A stretch of DNA of 64,000 nucleotides from Eudromia elegans. Its lineage: Eukaryota > Chordata > Aves > Tinamiformes > Tinamidae. The notes under the pieces were generated by a model. It was given only the letters and a program-made list of their open reading frames with translations, made no database searches and was not told where the DNA came from. Below, piece by piece: positions 24,543 through 38,100 of the stretch. Where the stretch lies: positions 372,001 through 436,000 of the forward strand of contig PTEX01000094.1 in NCBI GenBank assembly GCA_003342815.1, read 5' to 3'. Position numbers and translations under genes: made by a program. The first letter of the stretch is position 1. The number at the start of each line of letters is the position of its first letter.

Positions 24543-27500
24543 AAGCAGGCTATGCATCCTTTCTCTTCCCTTAATATGTCTGTATTATCCAACTTTAAGT
24601 GGGGTTTCTGCTAGAGGGAGTGAGTAAATCATTAAGCTTTGCCATTACAGTGAGACTGAGAGCATGTGTCTGTTAAAGCAGCATATCTTCAAAGCTGACC
24701 AAGCTTTCTATCCAAAGGGATGGTGATCCTGTGAACAGTGCTTATGCACATGATGTTATCTCATTCTGAAAATGGTAATTTGGATTCCGGTGTGGAATCT
24801 GATTTGGATTAACTCAGAGTTGTTGACTAAATTTTTCAGAACTGCCTCTTTATATAATCCTTTTGCTGGATTTCATATGTTTTATATCTCTGCAAAAGAG
24901 ATAAATTCTATGTAAATTAACATATTAAGATCAACGAAGGTAATATAGTTTGTGATCTGTAAAATTTAACAGCACATGACATGCTATATTTTCTTTTTGA
25001 TATGCTGTTTGAGTACATTCAAGCAAGAAGAAAAAACACACGTGTTTTCCCTTGTGTCTATAAAGTTCCATGGTTCATTTCATTTATTAATGGCTTTGAA
25101 TTTTCTTGGACTTTATGTGAAGAGGACTATCGAGTAGCAATAGAAAGGTAATATTAAGTCTTTACCCAAATTTAGTAGCTGTTCTTGAATACGTTATTCA
25201 GAGTTATAAAAAAGTTACAAAACTACTAAGCTTCTTGGAAACAATGACAGATCATAAAAAATTCTACATAGCTGATGGGTTGCAATTGTGATAACATATT
25301 TTGCAGTAGGCTAGGAAGCCCTCCCATCTCCAGTGACCCTATCGGCTGCGATAGGTGGTGAATGAAGTGCACATGCAGACACCTACTTTAGGAATAGCTG
25401 AAGTATTAATCTACTTCACCTTTTCATTGCAGTTTGCTCTTGATATGCAGCTCTTGCTCTTCAATGCATCATTTTTGTTGGAGTGCTTCTTTCAAGCTGA
25501 TTTTGAACACCATTTTGTGGGTATTTTGTGTGTCTTTTAGCCAGGACTATGTTGTACCAAATTCTTGTCTTCAGATGAAAAGTCTTCAGGTGAACTTGAC
25601 TGTACCCAACCATACTGTTCCTTGACCAGGCCTCTTCATTCTAACATAGATCCCATTCTGTCACAGATAAAGGTCACTGCAGACTCAGCAATTAGTGTAT
25701 GTGTTCAGACTTTACTCCTGAAGAGGCTGATGCATATTTGTGTCTGGGACCACTGAGTGTGAATGTAGAAGGCTTCTTCCTAAGGCACTGTCAGTTCCTT
25801 GTCTTTTACAAAATCAAATTTTGCTCTCTATTCCTTCTATTCCTTTTCTGAATGTAATCACTGCTGTGCATAGGAATTTTAGAAACGATTAATAGAGATT
25901 TTGTATCTAGAAAAATATTAATGAGGCTTCAACACGTTAGAGCTAAGTCGAAATGATGGTTTGGGCAGCTGTCTTTTTCTCTTGATTGGTAGCATTGGCT
26001 GAAATGAATATGAAGAAAATAAAAACAAAACTAATAGAGGAAAATATTTTATAGTACATGAGAGTTTTTATAATTTACATAATTTTCTTTGGTTGGAATT
26101 TTAGCTATTGAATTCCTCCTGAGTTCCTACTGGCATCCAAGAGTGATAGTAAGTCTTCTTGGCTATGTGTGAGCATTCATCCTATATTAGTGAGTGAGGG
26201 ACAGACCTTATTAATTTAATTCCTTCTCATCTGGGTTACAAAAATGTGATATTTCTGCCAATAAATGCTAGAAACTCCAGCTCAGAGATACTGAATCATG
26301 TCTCCGTAGCAATCAGACTATCAAATGCAGATATATTTTATCTTCTGTCTAAAGACAGCTAAAAAAATTTATCCTTCTATACCATCAGACTACTATATGA
26401 CACCTTGGAGATCATCTAATGTTGATGAAGAATGGAGGTTTTTGGACAGCTCTTATGGTCTGTTTAAATTTTATGGAAAAAAAGCTCTGTGTTGGAGAGC
26501 AGAATTTTTCAGTGAAAAAAAACCCATAAAGTGACTTTCTGAAAGGAGCAAAGGGTTATCATACTTTTCTATATCGTCTTTTTTCTGCAAGAAATACTTT
26601 CTTTGAATTTTCTTTCTCTAATGCAGGTAGAGACATGGATGGCTATTAACAGCAACAAAACTAAGTAATTAATTAAGTACCCAAGCAGAAAAAAACCCAA
26701 AACTCCTAAAAAAAAGGGTTCTGGTAAACATAACTGTTAGGAAATTTCTACTAGTTTTGAGCCCTGATTGTGAGAGGAAGACAGTGAGTCCTATTCTGCC
26801 TAGGTTTGCTCCAGAAGTCCAGATTTAGTGGACATGTACACTGATTGCCGACATTTTTGCTTCTGTAACTTGTTGCAACATCATTAATCTTTGTCAAGAT
26901 CACTAAATGCGAGGGCACCCGATTTGGGTTCATGCCAATGGTTTGGAAGGGTGTTCCGTCAGCTGCAAAGCTCTGTGAGCTGAGAAATGAGGCACCAGCA
27001 TAGTGTGTGGCTGCAATCTGAGGCAATTTTCAGCATAGATGACAAAAAGAAAAAGCTCTTAAAAACAACAGGGTCTGCTTTTCAGCATGGACATGAGTGT
27101 TGGTGTGTTGGTGCAAGTCTTCACTCACCATCTCTCCATGATTTATCCAGTTAGGATAATGTCAGACACAGTGGTAAAGGGGGTACTTTGGTATGGACAG
27201 ATGTCCTATCATCATCAGGTCTCTTGCAAGAGTTGCTAGCCACCCTCACAAACAAGAGGACTGTGGTCCTCTAAAGGTTTGCCTATTCCCATCAGAAAAT
27301 CCAAGCAACAAGCAGCTCAGTATGGAAACGATGTAAATAATTGTCTTCTGTTTACAATATACAACTCAGGGTATGTGTGCACATGTGTTTGTATGTTTAT
27401 GCTATGTGTTTGTGCATGCACGGGCTGGTAGGCATATGTTTTCTTTCCATCTAGAATAAACACATTTTGAACCAGCATCAGCCTCAGATATGGGGCTTGT

Positions 27501-28359
27501 TGCCTTCTAGCGTCTTCTGTTTGTTGACTAAAGAAATCCGCCAACAGTGTCATAACTTCATATTGTGTTTGCAGTCTAGCTGTATTCCTCCCGCCTCCTG
27601 AGGGCTGAAAAAGGAAATAAGGACTAAAAAACTTATTAAAAGGTTTAGCCACATTTTTGTAATAGGAAAATATGTTTGAGCTGTTGACAGGCCGAGAGGA
27701 ATGAAGACAAACTGATTTCACAAAGTGCAACATACCTCCCATGTGCACTTCTTGCTGCAGTAAAGTGCAATAATCCACTTTATGTGCTCAGATGGAATTT
27801 TATATATTTCAAAATATGAGAACTTTAAACATTTTACTGTACATCTTTGGAAAGAGGGAGGAGAGCGTTTTTGTTGCTTACAGATGCTGACTGGATATGG
27901 CAAGATTAAGAATTGAATTACTGTTTGACCTAAAACTGAGTTACCTCAGGCAATTCAGAATAAGACAGTTCCATGATATTTCATCTTTCACCTTTGCTGG
28001 TTAAATGTCTAGAGCTATATCATCATATTTATATGCCACGTTGATGCAGTATGTACTATCCAGGCTAAACCACTTCTTAACGGGACTCCTGACTGTAGCA
28101 TGAAGAGAAGTTTTGAGGCTACTGAGCAGACACAATCTATGGCAGCTTATTGGCCCTTTGAATCCAAAATAAAGTGCTGGAAGAATTTTCCTTTATTTAT
28201 ATATATTTTTTCCCAGTCTTATCTAACTCATCAAACCAAGAGGCAGCATTTCCTTGGGTTGGAGGGAGGATTTTAGCACTGGGGAGCAGGCAACAACAGC
28301 TTTGTTCTCGTCTTGTAAAGAATACATGCGTACTGGCCAACAAGGCATAGCCCCTAAGG

Positions 28360-28560
28360 TCAACTTTCATTTGTAGCAGCATGGAAGGAAGATATTATCT
28401 TTCATCTCTCGCTCCTGCGGCTCAGCCTCAGCAGGCATTCATCTCTGCTATAATCTGCAATGGGCAGCGGCTTGTTGGTCTTGGGATTTTGAAGCAGATG
28501 ACCTGCAATTATTCCGTCACTTTTAAAGTGATGTGGAGATGTCGCAGAACACTGAAATCT
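28360..28560. promoter_or_regulatory. Candidate conserved non-coding element
   Basis: GC-balanced, non-repetitive block with CpGs, GATATTATC, TATAATCTGCAATG, CAATTATTCCGTCAC and TTAAAGTGATG cores. It looks enhancer-like, by inference only. Confidence 0.25.
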
Positions 28561-30439
28561 TGAGTTTCAGTGTGGTACCTTCCTTGTGTGATAACAGTTC
28601 ATCTATGCAGGACACGCTGTCTCCTGTCTGCTTCATGCGGAGGCTGCCCTGGACCCCTGAGGTTATATATCTTCCTGTGAATATTTCTGCTACAGTGGCA
28701 AGGGAAGTATGAAAGTGGTCTGAACTGAAAGTCAATAAGGGTGCTAGAAGGGAATCAATTCTTAAAGTCGGATCGTGTCATAAATCATTCCCTCTATCAC
28801 CTTTCAGGCTTTTGATTTTTTTCATTCAATGTGCTGATTGCTTATTTTGATGTTTTGTGCAGCAACAAGAAAAAAAAAAGAAATAGGACAAAAAAGCTAG
28901 AATGTTTTTACTGGAAACTCTCCCTGCTTTTTGTTCCCAATTGAACCATATTTCTGGTTCTTATACCTTCAGAGGACAACTAGAAAGCCAAAAAAAAAAA
29001 CCCACAAAAAAAAACAGCAAAAACCCAGGACCCCCAAACAAGGAGATAAAAAGACATACCTATGATCTCATAATATCTATAACATATGTAGTCATTCTTT
29101 TATACTGCAAGTATTCCTAAACTTGTATTTAATTTTCACTTGCATTTCTGCTAGTTGAGTTCAGTAGTAATATTATTTAACAGGTGGCTGCAGATTGTAG
29201 AATTAAATTCATGGAGGGGGAATGATCCATGTGTCAGATGACACCTTCTGCCTTTTCATTTTTTTTCTTTATTCTCCTCCACTCTTTTAATATCAGACAG
29301 AAATAACTCATGCCCTTTTTCTTTTCCAAAGAGCTATTTTTAATTAAATGCTGCCCAACTGAGGTGCAATGCAAGTGATTTACTAAGCAGAAAGTTTTTA
29401 TATCACAGATCAGGACCAGATTAGAAGAGAGGCTTTCAAATGTCGGCAAGCCACATGATGTTTGCTTTGTGTGAGAAGAGGCAAAGAACACTTTGCTAAG
29501 CAGTCTACAGCTGTTAGCACATCAATGTCCAATGATTACTGATGATAGGAAAGCACCAGTATGCTTAAAAAATCCTCTGTGAAGGTTATTGCCTCTTGAC
29601 CACATCACAGATGTTTTCAGCTCAGGTGAGTGAATAAACGCTCTTTGCCACAAATCTAGTGTTGCAGAGTACTCTCCTTAAAGCAGTATCAAAATGCATT
29701 GAAGAAGGATGTTGGCAGCTGGGAATACATACAATAAATAATTCTGCATGAGAACATTTTTGAGATTTGCCATGTGCAAGTGCACAAAAGTTGCAATGGA
29801 AGCAGGAGTCTTGTGTGATTCAGAATTAATATGGTTATACATTTGTTAGGCAGGTAGTTGCCAGATATAATGAAAATGCCTGGTTGAGTTCTGTTATGAA
29901 AACTATTTTTCCTTTATTTCCTAGATGAGCCTAATGATGATAAATTGAATACACTGGTGGATGTGTTTAGAACAAATGACAGTTAAGCAGACTAAATGAC
30001 TTGGAATTACTAATGAGAGATTTTTACAATAAAAGTAGAAAGCTCCTATTGTTCCCTGATTTAGAGTGTAAAACTAGACAAAAATCCATTGAGATGTTAA
30101 TCTCTACCGGGATCGCCGTTGGCTGACGGTTCTGCTGGTCTCCTCTTTGCAACACTGAACTGCTTGTAAAGATGGTACTTGGTGGTATCAGTCTTTTCCT
30201 GGTACAGAGGTTTTGTAGCGGGATGGGAATGTGCTCTGAGCTTCTGCCACGCTACAGAAAGATGTATTGCAAATATTATTTGTTTAATAGCTATCCGAAA
30301 AAGCAGATGTGCAGACAGTGTGTTGAGATGCACAAGGTGTTGAAGGGGTGATGGCACCTGCTTGCAAGGCATATGCTTATTTTATTAATAGAAGAGTTCC
30401 AGGAGGGTTGTATGCAGGTGCTTTTCAACAATTATAAGT

Positions 30440-30840
30440 TATTTAGGTTATTAGTGACTTGCTGATGTGAAAGCGCCAGCGTGCTTCGTTTTCATCTACT
30501 TGGTGGCACAGACTTAGGGAGTCATTTGGAGAGGGCTGGGCTTGCGCAGATTGCAGCTCCTGGGAGCTGCAGGTGCTCAGAATCTATTTAAAGGAGAGTG
30601 AACATTTTTCATAGAAACTCTGATTTGCAGCTGCAGTCATCCTCCTGCTTCAGCATTTGGAGCTAAAGTAACATCAAAGATCAAGTGCTACGCACAAGAT
30701 TCAGGGGAACTTAAAATCCCCTATTCCAGCCGTTTGATCACTAGGGAAGACTACCCAAAGCAGAACTGAACCCACTCACTTCCTAGGAGAGAGTGCTGCC
30801 AGCCACACAGAGGATTTTGGGTTTGGTTTCAAGATGGATC
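30440..30840 (+). promoter_or_regulatory. Possible alternative promoter or enhancer block
   Basis: GC-balanced block with TTGCGCAGATTGCA, a 20-bp palindrome at 30552-30571, an adjoining E-box CAGGTG (30570-30575) and a TATA-like CTATTTAAAG at 30584-30593. The sequence after it lacks stops in a way typical of neither coding nor repeat DNA. No good splice donor was found within about 300 bp downstream. I therefore cannot support an actual exon here. Confidence 0.25.
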
Positions 30841-31911
30841 TTTCTCAATATATTGTAATTATCTCATTTTGTAATTAAAAACAAAACAAAACTTAATGAG
30901 TGTGGGGTTGGAGCCAAAGTCTCTTGCATCCCTTCTAAATTCTTTAATCCTCACCTAAAGAGAAATTCAAATATTTTAACTATTTATATATACAGGTCTG
31001 CATTTACAGTTGTGACCCTGACAGTGTCTTTCTGTAGTCTACTTCATTCCAATGTCATTTGGGCTTTTGATCCCATCCCTCCAACTCCTTCTCATACATC
31101 TTGTATAGAAATGTTGTTGATATGGGATCTGAAGAAAGAAATGAAATGAGTGCCTCAGGCCAGGACCTACCAAACCACCATTTCTGCACCAGTTCCCTTG
31201 GGATGGTGGACCTCGATTCTTCTTGAACCTCCTGTGAACAGTGCTGCTACCTTCCTGATCACTGCTTTGGTTATTTGGCTGTACCCAGACCTGCAGGATG
31301 GAGATGGGAGGACAGGGGTGGATGGGCTGGTACAAGCTATGAGTCTCGCATCCATGAGCAACTCAAGTGGGCGTTTGCCAGGAACCTGCTGTGAAAGCTG
31401 AGGGAGCTGCAGAGCTTCCACCTACTTTAGAGCTACACAGACAGTTTTGTTTTTCTGGCTGTTCCTACGTGTTGATCTCAGCTTTGCAGGGTCCTGAAGC
31501 ATTAGAAAGGCTTTCTAGGAGGTGGACTTGACAACCCTTGTATAGCACTTGAAGATGTTTTATTTAGAGTTGTGACTGCTGAGTTAATGCACTGAATATT
31601 TTCTGCTGAAAACCGAACAAAATAGGCTGCAGTAACCTGACTTATGACTTTCTGAACATTTGCCCAGCTGCAGGGAGCTCTTGAGGTGATAGATCAACCT
31701 GGCACTTCATAACCTTATTCATTTTTTTTTTTCTTCTTATTGTAGCAACACAGGTGTGTAGACTGAGATGCTCTGATTTAGCTATGCCTCTCAGGAGGAT
31801 CATCTTTATGCTGTACGTTTACAGACAGCTTAAGCAGGCAGCATAATTAGATTAAGCTGTTTGGCAGCATGACACGGCTGCACAGGAATGGGAAACTCGG
31901 TCGTGTAATTA
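30841..31911. other. Intron block, no feature recognised
   Basis: Mixed-composition DNA. Overlapping open frames on both strands at 31039-31421 have no recognisable protein features. Confidence 0.45.
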
Positions 31912-32140
31912 CAGATCAATTTTGGTCGGAAGAGACTACTGGAGATGATCTAGTCCCAATCCTGCTCAAAGTATTTTCAGCTTTGAAGGTACATCAAGGT
32001 TGGGACTGTGACCAGCTGAATTTGAAAAATTTCCAGGGAATGGAGATTCCAACTTTCCATGATGTAACAACCTTTACAGTGATAAAATAGTTCCCTGGCA
32101 TCTAATCACAGTTTCCTTCACTGCAACTTATATCTGTTGT
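31912..32140 (-). mobile_element. CR1 LINE 3'-end fragment, minus orientation (old)
   Basis: In + strand order: TTTTGGTCGGAAGAGACTAC, GATGATCTAGTCCCAATCCT, GCTCAAAG, TTTCCAGGGAATGGAGATTC, CAGTGATAAAATAGTTCC and CACTGCAACTTATATCTGTT. This order matches a reverse-complemented CR1 3' UTR. It is considerably diverged from the usual bird consensus, so it is an old insertion. The terminal octamer tail is not clear. Confidence 0.85.
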
Positions 32141-33529
32141 CATATGAGTCATGTAAATATTTTGTCTCATGCAATCAATTCTCTCTTCAGCAGAAGAGGT
32201 GGTTCCTTGTTTTTTTATGCAGATTTCTCAGTGGTCAGAGAACTGTGGTGTAGGGACATTGCTGAGAAAGATGATGGCTCTTTGACATATAGGATTTAAC
32301 TTGCCATTTTTGCAAGTCTTCAGTGCACTGATCCATGGCCATGTTGGGCTAAATCTGTAGCACAAATGCTGCTTCTAACAAGAGGGGCAGATCCTTGGCC
32401 CTTCACAAGGCTTTGCCCGCATTGGTCAGGATAACACTGAAGTTAACACCATGATGAATCACTTCTTTTCAGCTGTTGAATGCGCTGTCCTGCCAAACTC
32501 CTTTAACTCCTAGTCCATGAGCCAAGTAATCCCAATAAATTAGGTTGAGGATATTGATGTTAAAATAGAATAAGGTTGGAAATTCTTCAGTGAGCAGGGA
32601 GAGAGGTGACTAAGGTATTTATCTCTGCAGAACTGGCTGGGGAAGGTGACATGTCTTTTCTGTCAAGGGTTAAGATGGGAGTTCTTTAATAGAAAAAAGT
32701 GACTGTTTTTGACATGACACTACATATCTTGTGCACTGCATTGCAGGTTTAGTCCTCCATAGGTGTAGCTGAGCATGCCTCCATTGACTCCTTTGAATCT
32801 CCACACCTTCAGGCTAGATAAGCATCTTTTCCTTAGTTTATTTTCATTTTTTTATTTAATGCCTGTGGCACAGTGGTATCACAGTTTCTGTGCAGGGAAT
32901 TGAATGCACTGAACAAATATAACAGCTCAAGATGGTGAAAAAAAAATGTGATGGAATGGATTGTGTGTTTTCCTATGAGAAAAAAGCTATTTTGGTCAGA
33001 AAAGTAGTAATTCTACAGGAGGATGTTGACTACAAAAAAATTGTGCTGGGGGGTACAAGGCTGAGGGGGTGGGGAAGAACATCAGAATTGAAGTATATTG
33101 GCAAAAGGGGTGGCAAAATCACCCCTTTCAAAAGATTTGGCATCAGATGTTTCTTTTTTTCCAAGATGCTGTATCTCTCTTCCTCTGAGTAATAACAATA
33201 ATAACTAATAATAAAAATAAAAGATTCCCAACATTATTCTATTGAAAAATTACCATGGGAAAAGAAAATATCAGTGCTGTCTCTCATTTAAAATCTGATG
33301 TTTAATTCTGAAGAATATCTCAGTATTGTTTTAATTTGGGATTGGTTCCATGAACAGTGTGGATAGGGAGACTGCTTGGGGCTGCCTTCAGTGAAATGCT
33401 TGTGCCTTTCGCTTTTTCTTTGCACTTATAAATATCCTGAAAAAACATGGGCCTGACCATCACTCCTTCCAAGAGTCATTTATGCACATCTATATATTTA
33501 TAGCTTTTTGTTATTTCGTTTATATGCTT
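32141..33529. other. Intron block, no feature recognised
   Basis: AT-rich sequence with short A-runs. No exon, repeat array or transposon was identified. Confidence 0.45.
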
Positions 33530-33712
33530 AGAATCATAGATTAATTTAGGATGGTTTCTAGGGGTTATCTGGCTCAAAGACCTGTTTAAAGCAAGGTCAT
33601 CTTCAGCTTAGGTCAGGTTGCACATAACCTTGTCCGGATGAGTTCTGGATCTCTCCAAAGGATGGAGAACCCACAATCTCTCAGGCATCTGCTCCACTGC
33701 TTGATTACCATG
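33530..33712 (-). mobile_element. CR1 LINE 3'-end fragment, minus orientation
   Basis: Begins on the + strand with AGAATCATAGATTAATTTAG (tail plus 3' end). It continues with GGTTATCTGGCTCAAAGACC, TTTAAAGCAAGGTCATC, CAGGTTGCACATAACCTTGT, TCTCCAAAGGATGGAGAACC and CACAATCTCTCAGGCATCTG. This is the reverse complement of a CR1 3' UTR. It is diverged and 5'-truncated. Confidence 0.85.
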
Positions 33713-34800
33713 TATGCATACATGCATATTGTTGCCATTTTTTAACCTTGAATTTGATCTTCAGAATTTTTCTTCACGACCTTGAAAACTATAATATGCT
33801 ACTTTTTTGAACATTTCTGCATCCAGAGTCTGACATCTGGAACTTCAAGGAGAGTGCCAAATATCCGGAAACTGAATATATTTTCCCCTTCCTCCTTTTT
33901 TATATACCTCCTCCTTGCCTGCCTCCTCACACAGGCTATGGAATATATGACCAAAAGAATTAGTTTATTTCCAGAAAATAACTATGGATGTAAATGTATA
34001 AATAAATAAGTAAAATATCATAAATTCTTTTAGGTTGGTGAGTTATCACCAGGTAAGACAGGTTATTGTTTCCCTTTGGGTTTTCAAGTTTTTGTGAATG
34101 ATAAAGCAAGTAGAGCTATATTAAAACAACTGAATCCTTCTTATGGCTAAGAAGAGTCTTGGCTTCTCATATCAGGTTCCTAAAAACTTTGGTAAATATT
34201 TAAAGCCTACTGATTAAAAATTAATATTCCATCCATCCCTGATGAAACAAAATAATTGACCCTCTAGGCACCAACCTAATACAACTAATTAGAATAATAT
34301 CAGAGAAATGCAGACCAAAGAATAACCTCCTAATACTGCTCCACAGGACATTATAATCCACTTGTTTATTTGCTGTGCTTTGATCTTTCCTTAGGTAGTG
34401 TAAGTATTCAAGCACCAAAGGAGATGATGAAAACAACAGGACAGGCTTTTTCAATGGAAACCCTCTTCTGTGGGCTTTCTTCTATAATCCTTTCCTTTTT
34501 GTGAGTAATATATGCTTTCTTTTGGAAATTTCAGATTCTCCAGACGAAATTGAAAGATTTTACTGGTTTAGGAATTTGTTCTGTTTTGGTTCTCTAAACA
34601 AAAACGCCAGCTTCCCCAAAGATGTGAATAGAAATAGCAAAGATAAAAGGGCTACCTCCATCCTCAGGATACAGTAGCTATGGGTGCTGTCCAGATGGGT
34701 ATCATTCATGCAGTGTCCCTGTTAGATGATTTTGGGGGAAATTTCCCTCCTAATCTCCACTTTTCAGAAGGAGAGAATCTTCCTGCCCTAAACATGCTTT

Positions 34801-34830
34801 ATTATTATTATTATCATCATCATCATTATT
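34801..34830. repeat. (ATT)n/(ATC)n trinucleotide repeat
   Basis: ATT units pass into ATC units and back to ATT. Confidence 0.9.
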
Positions 34831-34889
34831 CTTAGGGGTTCACCACTCTAGAAAGCTAGAAAGCTGTTCTCATTCCCCAGCTTTTTTCC

Positions 34890-35130
34890 TACAGTGGCAA
34901 CATTCCTGCTATGCAGCCTGTTAAATATAGGCTGAGTAGCCAAAGGATAACTGAACGTTTGTTATAGCAAATGAGGCAATAAACGTCTGAGGTTATGACG
35001 AGCAGAAAAGTCAGGGTATTTATCAAATTGCCACGGGAAATAGCCTTGCCAAGCATTAAGTAATAAACTTTCAATTATCATTTTTATATGCGTACTGCAG
35101 AGCGCTTCTCGGATCAGATTTGCTTTTGCT
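34890..35130. promoter_or_regulatory. Candidate conserved non-coding element
   Basis: Non-repetitive block with CCAAAGGATAACTGAACG, GGTTATGACGAG, CATTAAGTAATAAAC, CAATTATCATTTTTATATGC and GCGCTTCTCGG. The mix of homeodomain-type cores with retained CpGs suggests constraint. Inferred, not measured. Confidence 0.35.
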
Positions 35131-38100
35131 GGTTCAAACAGGGTGAGAGGTGAAGTTGCTTTGCTTTGTGAGCAGAGAGTGGATGGATGTCTGCATGTTC
35201 ATATGCACTCACAGCTGTGCCTGTATATTTATTCCCTACTCTGTTTTTTTCATTTTTTGGTTACCTTATCCTCTCTTTTTTTCCCCCTGAGGATTTTCTC
35301 CTACCTTGGATTAACTGAGCTTCATGATGATATTGAGGATTTTAGGATAATCTATTAAAGGGCTCTTAAAAATGCACTTACCTTTAGATTCAGAAAAGTG
35401 ATTATACTCTGTTATTGTTGTTATCACTGTAATATCATCCTCTGTTGATCTGAATGTCACAGTTGTAGGTCAGCTCCTCTGTCATCTTCTTTGTGATACA
35501 AGAGATGAAGATTTTCTCTTTTGCTTGACACCTCGTTTGACACTTTAACCATCAAAACACAGACTGTGTTCAATGCTCAGCTTGTCCTTCGCTTTAATGA
35601 AAGTCAAGATGAGCTCATATCAACTTTTATGAAGAACTGGAACTCCTATACCAGTTGATGAGAAAAAATACCCAAGAAAAAAGAAAATGTTCAAAACCTC
35701 GATAGATAAAAATGAAAGCTCTTATGTAGCTGTTTAAGAGTGCATAGAAGTACTGGACATACAGTGAAAACTTACTGAAAACATCTCAACACTGGCCCAA
35801 TAACAGACAAAAAAGACTCAGGAAGTAGTAGGGAAATAATGCAAAATGAAAGTGGAAGTTTTTTATGACATTTTATGCCATCTGCAGTGTATACATTTCT
35901 TAAAAACAGTTTATATTTCCATTTCTCTCTGTTTCAGAAATGTTGAAAAGAGTGAAGGAGTCATCACAGACATGAAAGAAAGGGTCAGATAGGCTGGAAA
36001 GGTTCTTGGGAAGGTCTTCATTGAGAGCGAGGGCATGATGGCAAAGACCTAGGAAGGCCACGCAAGAAGGAGGAGGGCTCTGTGCTTGTTCTGACTCTCC
36101 TGGCCTCCAAAAATGCACTGCAGGCCTAGGTGAACCTTCAGTTTGATCATTTATGGCTTTATTATAGCACTGGACCTCCGCCCAACACTTTTCTTTTGAT
36201 CTCCTCTTAGCAAACATATTGCTGCCTAAACATAGTTGCAGAATAAGGATGATAATGTAAGTTTACCTCCCAGAGGATGCAGAGATGTAGCATTTCTGAA
36301 GACTGTATGATGACTTTTGTGCAATTGCTAAGTATTACCACTGATATAATTCCCTACTATGTTTTATCCCAGAGTTTTCATGGATAGATGTTTCTCATTT
36401 GCTCAGAATGGGCCACACACGTTCAGCTGCCACTGAGTGATCTACTGATATATCCCAGGATCCATTTAGGTAGGCTCCAAATTTTTCTGAAGCATGGGGA
36501 GAGATCTTTCTGCTCTTCAGAGCTTGTACTCTCCCCCATCTTATTTTTATATAGAACTGTTGTAATTTTTAGCACCTGCTATATCTGGAATCAGCCCTAG
36601 CACCTGGCTGCTTAGACAGCAGTTCACGGGCTAGCCTCGAAAGAGCAAATTCTTTGAAAACCCGCTTGTTAAAAAGCAGGCTCCTTGCAAGCTGACTTTC
36701 TAGTGTGCTGAATCCCCACGGAAAGCCAGTGCATTTCTGTAATGCCTCTGAAGTGGATGGCAGTTTCAGAGGGAGTGTGTGATGTGTGGGTTCTGTAGGA
36801 TTATTACCCTAACAGCTGTAACACCATAAAAACTTTATTGCTGAGTAAGCCCACGACGTAAATCAGATGTTCAAAGACTGAAGGTTACAGCTGAAGTTTG
36901 CTTAATGTGCCTGCTCCCAAAAATCATACTCACCATGAAAGTCCTGCTCACTTCATATATGCTTTTTTCTTTATTTTAAAATGCCCAAATTTTTGAACGT
37001 TGGAAAACAAAGACCACCACTGGGGATTTTTATAAGCTTCTAAGATGGTGAGGTTTTAAAAAGTGAAGTCCCTGCCAGATCCATGGCTATAGTTAGATTT
37101 GTGAAGATGAAGGATATAATCTTACTCATGTCTCCCTTGAAGGAAGTTGTATCCCATAGGCAAAGAGAGGAAGGACGGAATATATCTGTGATTAGCTTCA
37201 CAGTCCAGCCTATATTAGCTGAAAAGTTGACAAAAGTGGTCTTTTGCTAAAGCATCATGTTGAAAATTCACCACGTGTAGACTTTCCTCAGCCTATGCTC
37301 CAGCAGACACTTCTGGCAGAAGGCTGAGGGTACTAGAGAGCTTAGACCATGGAAGAGCCAATGTCAAAGCCAGGAGTTTAAATGTAGGGGTCAAATCATA
37401 ATGTGGCAGTAACTGAGTGTTGACTGTATTTAAGCCATGTGTTTCCACTCAGATCTTCAGAATACTCTCCCTTTTCCCCTCCCCTCCCAAAGAATCTCCC
37501 TCTATAGACTTCATAAATCAGTTGTGATATGGAGTAGAAGCAGTTCTTGCAACTGTTTGGGCTGCATCTTTATCTTTAAGTAGTCCTAGAAGATTCTTTG
37601 TGGACTGGGCCGGGCAGGGGACTTCTTCAAAAATATTTATATTTGGGGGTTGCTGTTTCCCATTGGCCTGAGAAATAAAAAAACTAGGATGCTCAGCCCA
37701 GGCCAAAATAGTGCTGGTGGAGCCTTACACAGCAGCAGGTACCAAGAGAGCTTTATCAGTAAAAATACAGGTAAGGCACTGGATGGGGAGGAAGAAAAAG
37801 AAGGTGTGGGGAATGGTTCCTCACATTAATTTCAGGAAAGTATTTCTTTAAGCACCTAGGTCATTTTGTGCTTCTGGGTCTTAAATGTTTAAGAATTCCA
37901 GACATTCTTCTACATAGATGAGTTTTTGTATAGATTATTCTGGAGAAAACAGAAACTGAATCAAGTTGATTTTTATTCAGAAAGGATTGTTTCAGGCTTA
38001 AATCAGAGTTTTAGCAAGTTCCAGGGGTTAATTACATATTGTTACTGTGTGTCTACAGGACTTATTAGAATGGGTCTCTCGTCTCAGCATGGCACTTTCA

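Larger units (their letters stand above)
21876..30439. other. Intron block: AT-rich, simple repeats, no gene
   Basis: Contains (TAAA)n at 22420-22441 and a long T-run at 24519-24542. The stretch 28360-28560 is GC-balanced and enhancer-like. Short open frames have no support. No transposon was recognised. Confidence 0.5.
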
